A DNA stretch of 64,000 bases from Thermotoga sp. Ku-13t (GTDB lineage Bacteria; Thermotogota; Thermotogae; Thermotogales; DSM-5069). Where the stretch lies: the NCBI RefSeq assembly GCF_011057685.1, contig NZ_LNFY01000010.1, positions 62,001 through 126,000 on the forward strand. The letters run 5' to 3'. A program made the position numbers and the translations under genes. The notes beneath the pieces are model-generated. The model did no database searches and was not told where the DNA came from. It saw only the letters and a list, made by a program, of their open reading frames with translations. Shown piece after piece: positions 43,244-51,060 of the stretch (its first letter is position 1; every line of letters starts with the position of its first letter).

Positions 43244-44838
43244 GGGAATGGTTCAAGAAGTGGCAGAACGTCATTGTCTGGATCATTGCAGCTTCGTTCA
43301 TCGCGGGAATCGCTTGGTGGTCGGTCGCAGGGTACATATCCGCAAGGTCCAGAAGCAACGAAGCTGAAGCGGAAGCGGTAGGATACGTGGTCATGGGTGG
43401 GCAGATACCGAAAGATTCCTGGAGCAGGGTTTCATGGAACGAACTGGAATCAGAGTATTCAAATTTCCTTGCGAACTATGGAGTGAGTAGCTTGGATCCA
43501 TTGTTCGAAGAACCTCCACAGAAAGCCAATTTGCTGAAGGAAATGTTGAAAGAACGCGCCATTTTACTGTACGCAAAAGAAAACGAACTCCTGCCAACGA
43601 AGAAGGAGATCGAGGCCAAGCTCAAAGAATATGTAAGCGAAATAAAGAAAAATGAGGCGTTCGCAGAGTACGTCAAGCAACGTTTCGGTTCCGTTGAGGC
43701 TTACGTGGACAAGATGTTGAAGCCATCGGTAGAAAAACAGATGATCCTCGACAAGGTGAAAAACAAAGTAGCGAATGTAAGCGAAGAAGAAATGAAGAAG
43801 TACTTTGAGGAACACTTCGAAGATATCAGGAACAAGTACGATTCGGCCAACCTTGATGTGGCATGGTTTGAGAAAGAAGAAGACGCAGAAAAATTCGTTT
43901 CATTGTTATCGGGCATGACGTTCGACCAGGCTGCGAGTCAGATGAACCTTGAAACGACACCTTTGAATAACTTGAAGAGGGGTATCTTCGATAAAGAAAT
44001 CGATGAAAAGTTGTTCTCCGCCACTCCGAACAGCATCGTTGGTCCTTTCAAGCTGTCCGATCTCTGGCTCGTGGCGCGGGTGAAAGATGTTACAACCATT
44101 AAAGATTTTACAAGTTTTCTGCTCAGTGAGTTTTATGAAACAGAGCGAACCACCCTCCAGAACGAAGCGATGGAGATATGGTACGAAGAATACGTGAAAA
44201 ACAAAAACATCGAGATTCGCATAGTCGATGAGGTTTTATCCTACTGGGACAGGATCAGCGAAGCCGCCAGTCAATCCGATCTGGTGGAACTCGAAAAGGA
44301 GCTTGCAAAGAAAATCTTTCTCGAAGATGGAAGTGTATCTCCCGAAGCACCGGATACACTCAAGAGCGCCTACATCGTACTTGTTGAGAAGATGAAAGAT
44401 TTGGGTGACGTGGAAGAAAGCCTCGAGAGCAAGAGGCAATCTCTGGTGCGTTACCTTTACGATCAGTACCCATCGTTGCTGCAGGTCGCCAGAAGGATGT
44501 ACGAGATTGATAGAAAAGATCCTCAGATCAAGTACAATTACTTCACGCAGCTCTATTCGATCATCAAACCTTACATCTCGATCGTGGGGGCGCAGACGTT
44601 GCTTCAAAGCATACTCGAAATAGAAGCTGGGCTGGCTTCAATAGTTCTGGATACATCCGTGGCGACAGAGCTGCGCGCCAGCGCCTGTTACAATCTGTAT
44701 GACCTGTTAAAGGAGCTAAAGGACGCAACGTCTGCCAAGTTCTATCTTGATCAGCTCCAAAAACTCAACCCCAACTACATAGACTTTGAGGCGGCGATGA
44801 AGGAACTCGAAGAAATGTCACGGAGCTCTTCACAGTAA
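43240..44838 (+). CDS. membrane-anchored SurA/PpiD-like periplasmic chaperone
   Basis: 532 residues. One N-terminal membrane anchor (about 10-32) precedes a SurA-N-like helical domain (about 60-190), a divergent parvulin-like part (about 200-290, with ILVGPF-type strand [18 protein letters not shown]) and a helical, TPR-like C-terminal third. The active-site residues of parvulin PPIases are not obvious, so activity may be lost. Probable role: folding of exported proteins. It is translationally coupled to lysS (ATGA) and closed by a terminator. Confidence 0.7.
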   Translation: MREWFKKWQNVIVWIIAASFIAGIAWWSVAGYISARSRSNEAEAEAVGYVVMGGQIPKDSWSRVSWNELESEYSNFLANYGVSSLDPLFEEPPQKANLLKEMLKERAILLYAKENELLPTKKEIEAKLKEYVSEIKKNEAFAEYVKQRFGSVEAYVDKMLKPSVEKQMILDKVKNKVANVSEEEMKKYFEEHFEDIRNKYDSANLDVAWFEKEEDAEKFVSLLSGMTFDQAASQMNLETTPLNNLKRGIFDKEIDEKLFSATPNSIVGPFKLSDLWLVARVKDVTTIKDFTSFLLSEFYETERTTLQNEAMEIWYEEYVKNKNIEIRIVDEVLSYWDRISEAASQSDLVELEKELAKKIFLEDGSVSPEAPDTLKSAYIVLVEKMKDLGDVEESLESKRQSLVRYLYDQYPSLLQVARRMYEIDRKDPQIKYNYFTQLYSIIKPYISIVGAQTLLQSILEIEAGLASIVLDTSVATELRASACYNLYDLLKELKDATSAKFYLDQLQKLNPNYIDFEAAMKELEEMSRSSSQ

Positions 44839-44844
44839 AAATGA

Positions 44845-44867
44845 AGTGGGCCCTCGGGCCCACTTTT
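44845..44867 (+). terminator. intrinsic terminator, probably bidirectional
   Basis: AGTGGGCCC and GGGCCCACT form a perfect palindromic stem around two bases, followed by TTTT. On the minus strand the same stem is followed by TCATTTTT and lies just beyond the 3' end of tRNA-Gln, so it may serve both directions. Confidence 0.9.
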
Positions 44868-44868
44868 C

Positions 44869-44944
44869 TGGCTGGGGCGGGAGGATTCGAACCTCCGAAT
44901 GTCGGATCCAAAGTCCGATGCCTTACCAGCTTGGCGACGCCCCA
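44869..44944 (-). tRNA. tRNA-Gln (anticodon TTG)
   Basis: 76 bases with encoded CCA. It starts with T as in bacterial tRNA-Gln (TGGGGCG/CGCCCCA). The anticodon stem is TCGGA/TCCGA with loop CTTTGGA, anticodon TTG (reads CAA and CAG). The T-stem is GGAGG/CCTCC. Discriminator base G. Confidence 0.97.
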
Positions 44945-44954
44945 ACGTTCACCG

Positions 44955-44963
44955 TGATATAAT
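44955..44963 (+). promoter_or_regulatory. extended -10 promoter for the TGS/kinase gene
   Basis: TGATATAAT is a perfect extended -10 (TGn plus TATAAT), 44 bases before the TTG start at 45008. There is no matching -35. It overlaps the tRNA-Gln -10 on the other strand by two bases. Confidence 0.6.
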
Positions 44964-44990
44964 TCTATCACTGACCGTGAAGTCATTCAA
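44962..44990 (-). promoter_or_regulatory. promoter of tRNA-Gln
   Basis: TTGAAT (44990-44985), a 17-base spacer and TAGAAT (44967-44962) on the minus strand, 18 bases before the tRNA 5' end. Confidence 0.75.
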
Positions 44991-45007
44991 GTGTGGGGTG
45001 ATCCGCC

Positions 45008-46681
45008 TTGAAGTTTTTCACCCTCAAGATACTGGACACGAACGAGGAGATCCAAATCCCAGCTGGGGAGAAACTCCTGGAGCACGCGAAGCGATGCTGG
45101 AAGTACCACGACACACCTATAGTGGCCGCAAGGCTTGACAACACGATCGTTGAGCTCACAAGGCCTTTGGATAGGGGTGGCACGGTTGAATTCATAGACC
45201 TTCGCTCTCTGGATGGTCTGAGAATATACCAACGTGGGGCGCTCTTCGTGCTGAACATGGCACTGAAGGAGCTCTATCCCGAATGTCAGCTGTGGGTGTT
45301 GCACTCTCTCGGTAACGCGCTCTATTGCGAGCTCAGGTGCGATGGGAAGGTTCATCCACTTTCCGAAGAAGAAATTCAAAAGGTGAAGGCGAGAATGAAT
45401 CAGATCGTGGCACACGATCTTCCCTTCGAGAAAAACGAGTACTACAAGGATGAGGCGTTCAAGATTTTCATTCAACAGGGTGACGAAGACAGGATCAGAC
45501 TTTTCAGGTTCAGAAAGAAGAAAACGATAAAACTTTACAGATGCGGTGATCACTACGACTATTACTACGGTTACATGCCACCGAGCACGGGGGTACTGAA
45601 GTGGTTCGATCTGGCGAAGGAGAACGACGGTTTTCTGCTGATCTTGCCAGATCAAAAAGATCCTTTGAACGTCAACCCACTGAAACCGCTGGTCAAGCTC
45701 TCTTCGGTCTTTCACGAGTACGCCAGATGGCTCGATGTGATAGGCATCAGAACGGTGGCGGATCTGAACGAGATCATCTCCAGGGGTGAACGCGAAGTTG
45801 CTGAGCTGATGATCATAAACGAAGCGCTGCACGAGAAAGTGATCTCTCAAATTGCCGAGCAGTTTGCAAACAGCAAAGCGAGGTTGATACTGATAGCTGG
45901 ACCTTCTTCGTCCGGGAAGACCACCTTCGCCAAGAGGCTTCTGGTTCAATTGCGCGTTCAGGGATTCAAACCCCTTGTCATATCACTCGATGATTACTTT
46001 GTGGACAGAGAGTTGACCCCAAGGGATGAGCAGGGCAATTACGATTTTGAGGCTTTGGAAGCGATAGATTTGAAACTTTTCAACGAACATCTTTCGATGC
46101 TCATCGAAGGAAAAGAAGTGGAACTACCGAAATTCGATTTCAAACTCGGAAAACGCATCTGGACGGGACAGAAGGTCAAGCTGGACAGGAACCAGCCGAT
46201 AGTGGTCGAAGGCATCCATGGGTTGAACGAGAAACTCACCGAGAGTATCGATAGGTCGATGAAGTTCAAAATTTATGTCAGCGCTCTGACGCAGCTGAAT
46301 TTGGATCCGCACAACAGGATAACCACCACGGACACACGTCTTCTGAGGAGGATCATAAGGGATTACAAGTTCAGGGGTCACAGCGCCCTGGACACGCTCA
46401 GGATGTGGCCCAGTGTGAGGAGAGGCGAAGAAAAGTACATCTTTCCTTTCCAGGAAGAAGCCGATGTGATGTTCAACTCCGCCATAGTCTATGAATGGGC
46501 TGTTCTGAAAGTCTTCGCCGAGCAATTGCTCGTTCAGGTACCACCGGAGGAGCGGGAATACACCGAGGCACTGAGACTGATGAAGTTGCTCGATTATTTC
46601 TTACCCATCACCAACTTGGAGGACATCCCAAGGACTTCCATACTGAGAGAATTCATTGGAAGGAGTGCGTTCAAGTATTGA
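45008..46681 (+). CDS. TGS-domain plus uridine kinase-like protein
   Basis: 557 residues. The N-terminus (about 1-60) is a TGS-like beta-grasp domain, followed by a region like the second additional domain of threonyl- and alanyl-tRNA synthetases. The C-terminal half is a uridine/phosphoribulokinase-like P-loop kinase: GPSSSGKTTFAKRL (about 299-312), SLDDYF (about 328-333) and VVEGIHGLN (about 398-406). Such fusions are annotated as 'uridine kinase' in Thermotoga, but the substrate is unproven. TTG start behind GGGGTGA. Confidence 0.8.
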   Translation: MKFFTLKILDTNEEIQIPAGEKLLEHAKRCWKYHDTPIVAARLDNTIVELTRPLDRGGTVEFIDLRSLDGLRIYQRGALFVLNMALKELYPECQLWVLHSLGNALYCELRCDGKVHPLSEEEIQKVKARMNQIVAHDLPFEKNEYYKDEAFKIFIQQGDEDRIRLFRFRKKKTIKLYRCGDHYDYYYGYMPPSTGVLKWFDLAKENDGFLLILPDQKDPLNVNPLKPLVKLSSVFHEYARWLDVIGIRTVADLNEIISRGEREVAELMIINEALHEKVISQIAEQFANSKARLILIAGPSSSGKTTFAKRLLVQLRVQGFKPLVISLDDYFVDRELTPRDEQGNYDFEALEAIDLKLFNEHLSMLIEGKEVELPKFDFKLGKRIWTGQKVKLDRNQPIVVEGIHGLNEKLTESIDRSMKFKIYVSALTQLNLDPHNRITTTDTRLLRRIIRDYKFRGHSALDTLRMWPSVRRGEEKYIFPFQEEADVMFNSAIVYEWAVLKVFAEQLLVQVPPEEREYTEALRLMKLLDYFLPITNLEDIPRTSILREFIGRSAFKY

Positions 46682-47604
46682 AAGCCAGATTCACCGTGAT
46701 TTTTTCTTTGCTCTTTCTGCACGTTTTTGCCGTTCAGGTGTTTTTCGGAGATCATCCGATCCTCAATCTGCCCGAGGATAAACTGCTGGAATGGGATAAA
46801 TTCGTGGGGCTTGTAGAACGTTACTTCGAACTCATGGGTTTTGAACCCCCCATGGTCGGGAAGGTTGGGAATTTCAACTACATCGTCTGGAACGGGCACA
46901 CGGTCGGTTTTGACTCATCTTCGAAGTTCGTCAGTCTGGATGGCGTGAGTAAACGCAGTGAAGGCATCGATTTGATCGAGGCGTTGAAGATCTTCGGATT
47001 GCCGTTCGTGTTGGAACAGGAAAGATTGATTTTACCAAACATGTGGATTTACGAAATTCAAAAGGTTCAAGACATCATCGAGGTCCACTATGGGGGAGAA
47101 GAAAAACTGAAGGTTTCACAGGACGGAGGAAGTATACTTTTCAGCAGCGATGGGTACGTTTTCTACAACAACGCGCTGTACACACCGGGTCAGACAGTGG
47201 CAAGATTTGCGCACGATCAGGGTGAATCGATCAAGCAACAGATCAGTTTCAAAGGGCTCGTTCGTGTCGTTATCGGAAGGGAATTCTCCGTTTCCAGAGT
47301 GCGCGTCTTGGAGTTAGGTGAGAAGTTGGCAGCCGTTGGCGCCGACGAACTCGTACTTTTCTATGCTCGGGGGGACAACAGGATCATAATTCGACCGTAC
47401 GTGCCAGAGTATGACGGCGTCGACTGGCCAACCTACGCTGAGGTTAGAAAAGTAGCGGGGATGCTATGTGAGAGATTTTCTCTGAAACTCGAAATCTGTC
47501 CGTTGATCGTTTTACCACCTCAAACCATGACGATGTTGGTCCTTCTGGAAGACGAAACGAAACTTTTCGAAATGGAAAAGTTCCTGGAGGAGCTTCTGCG
47601 ATGA
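46678..47604 (+). CDS. exported protein of unknown function
   Basis: 308 residues starting TTG (TTGA shared with the upstream stop). A signal peptide (KARFTVIFSLLFLHVFAVQVFF) is followed by a soluble part, mostly beta, with a repeated GFD/GG pattern. Parts (DGVSKRSEGIDLIEALKIFGLPF) resemble the copper amine oxidase N-terminal domain found in cell-wall proteins, but weakly. The ribosome site GGAAGGAG is about 12 bases away. It is followed by a GerMN-like protein, which supports an envelope role. Confidence 0.7.
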   Translation: MKARFTVIFSLLFLHVFAVQVFFGDHPILNLPEDKLLEWDKFVGLVERYFELMGFEPPMVGKVGNFNYIVWNGHTVGFDSSSKFVSLDGVSKRSEGIDLIEALKIFGLPFVLEQERLILPNMWIYEIQKVQDIIEVHYGGEEKLKVSQDGGSILFSSDGYVFYNNALYTPGQTVARFAHDQGESIKQQISFKGLVRVVIGREFSVSRVRVLELGEKLAAVGADELVLFYARGDNRIIIRPYVPEYDGVDWPTYAEVRKVAGMLCERFSLKLEICPLIVLPPQTMTMLVLLEDETKLFEMEKFLEELLR

Positions 47605-48059
47605 GGAAAATAGCGATCCTCATCCTGCTGGGTTTGTCGGTATCTCTCTTGGCGAGACAGCTGGTGCTGTTCTATCTCAACGATGAACTCAAGCCTGTTC
47701 GTATCGAAGAAAATGTCGATGAAAACTCGGATCTGGTGAAATCCATCTTCGACAGGCTGGCCAGTCCGCCGAAGGGGTTGAAGAGTTTCGTCCCGAACGA
47801 TGTTCTCAGGGCTTATTTTTTTGTGGAACGGTGTTTGATCATAGATCTGAAGAGTTCTTCTGTCAGTATCTTTGATTTCACACAGGAACGGTACTTCGTG
47901 CATCAGGTTCTGAGAACCGTTTTCGAAAATTTTTCGGGCATAGAAGCTGTCTATTTCCTGCTGGATGGTTCCAGGCGCGATGTGCTCAGCGGAATGGTGG
48001 ATATCAGGTTCGGTTTTGCGAGACATTTCTGGTCTCGCTGGCCTGTGGAAGGTGAATGA
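47601..48059 (+). CDS. GerMN-like exported protein
   Basis: 152 residues with a short N-terminal hydrophobic signal (about 4-19). The rest fits a GerMN domain, with strands such as LVLFYLNDELKPV, then SSVSIFDFTQ and FSGIEAVYFLLDG. In spore formers GerM acts in the cell wall. Here it probably works at the envelope together with the upstream exported protein; both overlaps are ATGA. The GerMN call is moderate. Confidence 0.6.
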   Translation: MRKIAILILLGLSVSLLARQLVLFYLNDELKPVRIEENVDENSDLVKSIFDRLASPPKGLKSFVPNDVLRAYFFVERCLIIDLKSSSVSIFDFTQERYFVHQVLRTVFENFSGIEAVYFLLDGSRRDVLSGMVDIRFGFARHFWSRWPVEGE

Positions 48060-48835
48060 TCGTGAACCCTGTTCGACTCGGTGACAGAATCTTGGCAGTG
48101 TTCGAGGATGGACGTTCTTTTCTCTTCACGGTTCAGGAAGGGAAGCTTCAGACACATCACGGAGTGATAGACTTAGCTTCGCTCGTGGGGAAAAGTTATG
48201 GAAGTGTTTGTGAAACCCACACAGGAAAACGTTTCTACATCATGAAGCCACGTTTCGTCGATGAAATCTACAAGATGAAACGGCAAACGCAGATAGTTTA
48301 TCCAAAGGATATGGGTTTCATCCTGCTCATGCTCGATGTTCATGAAGGAAGAACCGTCATCGATGCTGGTGTGGGTAGTGGGGCGATGTGTGCCGCACTG
48401 GCTCGAGCGGTTGGCACCACCGGAAAAGTGTATGCTTATGAAAGGAGAGAGGAGTTCAAAAGACTCGCGGAGGAGAATCTGAAAAAATGGGGATTGATGG
48501 ACAGGGTGGAAATCAAGTTGAAGGATATCTCTGAAGGTTTCGATGAAACTGTCGATGCGATTTTCTTGGACGTTCCAGATCCGTGGAACTACATCCGTCA
48601 ATGTTACGAAGCTTTGAATGGTTCTGGGAATCTCGCGATCGTGTGTCCAACGACCAACCAGGTTCAGCGGGTGCTCGAAGAGCTTTCGAAGTTTCCCTTC
48701 TTGAACGTCGAGGTCTGGGAGAGTCTTTTCAGGCAGTACAAACCCGTTGCGGAGAGACTCAGGCCTTTCGACAGGATGATCGCGCACACCGCTTACATGG
48801 TGTTTGCCAGGAAAACGATGGATTGGAGGGATTAA
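48056..48835 (+). CDS. trmI: tRNA (adenine58-N1)-methyltransferase TrmI
   Basis: 259 residues. The N-terminal beta domain precedes a Rossmann methyltransferase with SAM motif I VIDAGVGSGAMCAAL (about 101-115), Y-E-R after strand 2, and DAIFLDVPDPWNYI (about 165-178). This is the TrmI pattern. m1A58 stabilises tRNA in thermophiles. The Thermotoga TrmI gene is also close to a carboxyl-terminal protease gene. The ATG shares ATGA with the upstream stop. Confidence 0.93.
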   Translation: MIVNPVRLGDRILAVFEDGRSFLFTVQEGKLQTHHGVIDLASLVGKSYGSVCETHTGKRFYIMKPRFVDEIYKMKRQTQIVYPKDMGFILLMLDVHEGRTVIDAGVGSGAMCAALARAVGTTGKVYAYERREEFKRLAEENLKKWGLMDRVEIKLKDISEGFDETVDAIFLDVPDPWNYIRQCYEALNGSGNLAIVCPTTNQVQRVLEELSKFPFLNVEVWESLFRQYKPVAERLRPFDRMIAHTAYMVFARKTMDWRD

Positions 48836-48836
48836 C

Positions 48837-50045
48837 ATGAGGAAAAACATTTTTGTCGTCGTGGTGATCGGTGTTGTCGTCCTGCTGACGAGCTGGCTTT
48901 TGAGTGGCGCGGTGAGCCCAAAGGATGTGGACAAGGCGTTGACGCCTTTCTACCAGACACTCTCCTACATCCTGAACGCGTACTATGAAAGGGATAACAT
49001 CGATCTCAACAAGCTCATCGACTCTGCTATCGACGGTTTGGTGAAAGGTCTTGGAGACGATTTCTCTTACTACGAGGGACCGGAAGAAGTTGAAGAGAAG
49101 CAGATAGAGATGGAAGGCGAGTACGGTGGACTGGGCATAGAGGTGACTTACGACAGCGAGTACAAGGCGGTGAAAGTCATAGCGCCCATGTATGGAACAC
49201 CTGCGTGGCGTGCAGGCCTGAAGCCAGGTGATAGGATCGTCTCCATAGACGACCAGCCTGTGAGCGAGATGCAGTACATGGAGGCGGTTAGAAAACTGAG
49301 AGGTCAGCCCGGTACAACCGTGAAGATAAAAGTTCTGAGAGAAGGTGAGCAGGAGCTCTTGACGTTCGAGATCACCAGGGAGGTCATACAGATCATACCT
49401 GTAAAACACGCCTACATCGAGACGCAGAAGGGACGGATCGGTTACATCATGATCACCCGCTTTGGCGCAAAAACTTCCCAGGAAATGGCCTCGGCGCTGA
49501 ATGAGATTTTCCAAAAGGGTGTTCGAGGCATCATACTGGATCTCAGGAACAATCCGGGAGGTTATCTCAACAGCGCGATAGACGTTGCGAGTTACTTCAT
49601 CGACAAGGGAGTGATCGTGAAGACGAGGAACGCTTACAGCGTTGAGGAAGTGTACGAATCGAAAGGAAACAATTACCCCAACGTCCCAGTGGTGATTCTG
49701 GTTAACAAAGGTTCTGCGTCCGCATCCGAAATCGTCACAGGGGCTTTGAAAGATCACAACATGGCAAAAATCGTCGGTCAAAGAACGTTTGGAAAAGGTT
49801 CGGTCCAGACGGGATTCCCCTTGGCTAACGGAGGAACACTCTATCTGACGACGGCAAGGTACATGACACCTTCTGGTAAGGATATCCACAGGATAGGAAT
49901 CGAGCCGGACGTTTTGGTTCAGGAGGAAAGTGAAACACCACGAGAGACTCTCGTGTACGACTACACGAAGAAGATCGTTGAGGTCAACTTGGAAGATCCG
50001 TTCATCGCCAAGGGTCTGGAAGTTCTGCTGGGGTTGATCGAATGA
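48837..50045 (+). CDS. ctpA: carboxyl-terminal processing protease (S41, CtpA)
   Basis: 402 residues. An N-terminal signal or anchor (about 4-22) precedes a PDZ domain (about 95-180, GEYGGLGIEV) and the S41 protease core. The nucleophile Ser is in NKGSASASE (about 297-305) and the Lys in FGKGSVQT (about 321-328), forming the Ser-Lys dyad. It cleaves periplasmic proteins from the C-terminus. GGAGGG is 6 bases before the ATG. Confidence 0.95.
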   Translation: MRKNIFVVVVIGVVVLLTSWLLSGAVSPKDVDKALTPFYQTLSYILNAYYERDNIDLNKLIDSAIDGLVKGLGDDFSYYEGPEEVEEKQIEMEGEYGGLGIEVTYDSEYKAVKVIAPMYGTPAWRAGLKPGDRIVSIDDQPVSEMQYMEAVRKLRGQPGTTVKIKVLREGEQELLTFEITREVIQIIPVKHAYIETQKGRIGYIMITRFGAKTSQEMASALNEIFQKGVRGIILDLRNNPGGYLNSAIDVASYFIDKGVIVKTRNAYSVEEVYESKGNNYPNVPVVILVNKGSASASEIVTGALKDHNMAKIVGQRTFGKGSVQTGFPLANGGTLYLTTARYMTPSGKDIHRIGIEPDVLVQEESETPRETLVYDYTKKIVEVNLEDPFIAKGLEVLLGLIE

Positions 50046-50617
50046 CACCCTTCGGTTTTGCCACGATCTGTTTTTCACTCTGTCTGATCGTGGCGTTGTT
50101 TTTTCAGTTCCAGGCGGGGGCAGGGAAAGAGATTGTTGAAGTACAACCTTTCCCAAAGGTAGTGCTGGTTTCACCCATTCAGCAGTTCTTGATGATGCTG
50201 AGACAGAGAATGAATCTGATAATGGAAGTCAGGCAACTTCCAGCTGGAAGTTTTTCTGCCAGTTCTGGCGGGGTCACAATGACTGTGAGGCTCGATCGAC
50301 TTTCGGATTACATGTCTCTCCATGCAAAGAAGGGTAAGCCTTCAGAGGACAGGATCGAGGTGGACGTGGCGGGTTCGAAGAAGCTGGTGCGTGCGGCGTT
50401 CCAGAAAGAAGGAATGCGGGTGATCTATTCGGCCACGATATACTTTGGTTCTGAAGGACAGGTGCTCGCGAGTCATTTGGATGTTGCGAGGGTTTTGAAC
50501 CAGGTTTTGAACGGTGAACCACAGTACGTGAACGTCAGAAGTAGCAGCGAGGAATACGTTGAATCTTTGAAGATGCTTGCACAGAGGTACGGCGTAGAGG
50601 TGCGCATGCCAGAATGA
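50042..50617 (+). CDS. uncharacterised membrane-anchored protein
   Basis: 191 residues. One N-terminal hydrophobic segment (about 4-24) is followed by a soluble domain with many Val, Arg and Gln residues. I recognise no family. The ATG shares ATGA with the ctpA stop, and its own stop overlaps the next gene, so it is coupled within an envelope operon ctpA to DUF3307. An exported, anchored location is the only inference. Confidence 0.65.
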   Translation: MTPFGFATICFSLCLIVALFFQFQAGAGKEIVEVQPFPKVVLVSPIQQFLMMLRQRMNLIMEVRQLPAGSFSASSGGVTMTVRLDRLSDYMSLHAKKGKPSEDRIEVDVAGSKKLVRAAFQKEGMRVIYSATIYFGSEGQVLASHLDVARVLNQVLNGEPQYVNVRSSSEEYVESLKMLAQRYGVEVRMPE

Positions 50618-51060
50618 GAGTCCTGAAAGCGCTTTTCGTGAGGGATGCTTTTCTCAAAATCCGAGAACCGTGGTCGTTCTTGGCCGCGTTCGTGGTCTTC
50701 AACGTGGTTGTCATTGCCTTCTGGAAGCACGTGCGGTTCACGTTCGTGGGGAGCAATCTTCTGGAGGTCTGTGCAGAGCTCAACGTGGCCTTTCTGGTTT
50801 ATATGTTTTTACTTTGCGGTTTGACAGCCTTGCGCTCCGGAGGCCGGAAAGTATTTTCAATTCCGGTGCTGTTCTTTCCTTACGTTCTCACACCAATTTA
50901 TGCGGTCATACTCACGTGGCTCAGACTTCCGAAGGCTCTGTCTTTCACGATTGCCTTCCTTCATTCGATCCTCCTGTCCAGTGAACATGACATCTTGATT
51001 CTTTCAGCAAGGATCGCCACTTATGGCGTTCTGCTGATGGTGGTGAGACACTGGGTATGA
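50614..51060 (+). CDS. uncharacterised membrane protein
   Basis: 148 residues with about four hydrophobic segments (near 20-37, 53-71, 80-101 and 128-145). No family is recognised. It directly precedes the RND transporter gene and overlaps it by ATGA, so it may be an accessory membrane component of it. This is inferred from position. Confidence 0.65.
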   Translation: MRVLKALFVRDAFLKIREPWSFLAAFVVFNVVVIAFWKHVRFTFVGSNLLEVCAELNVAFLVYMFLLCGLTALRSGGRKVFSIPVLFFPYVLTPIYAVILTWLRLPKALSFTIAFLHSILLSSEHDILILSARIATYGVLLMVVRHWV

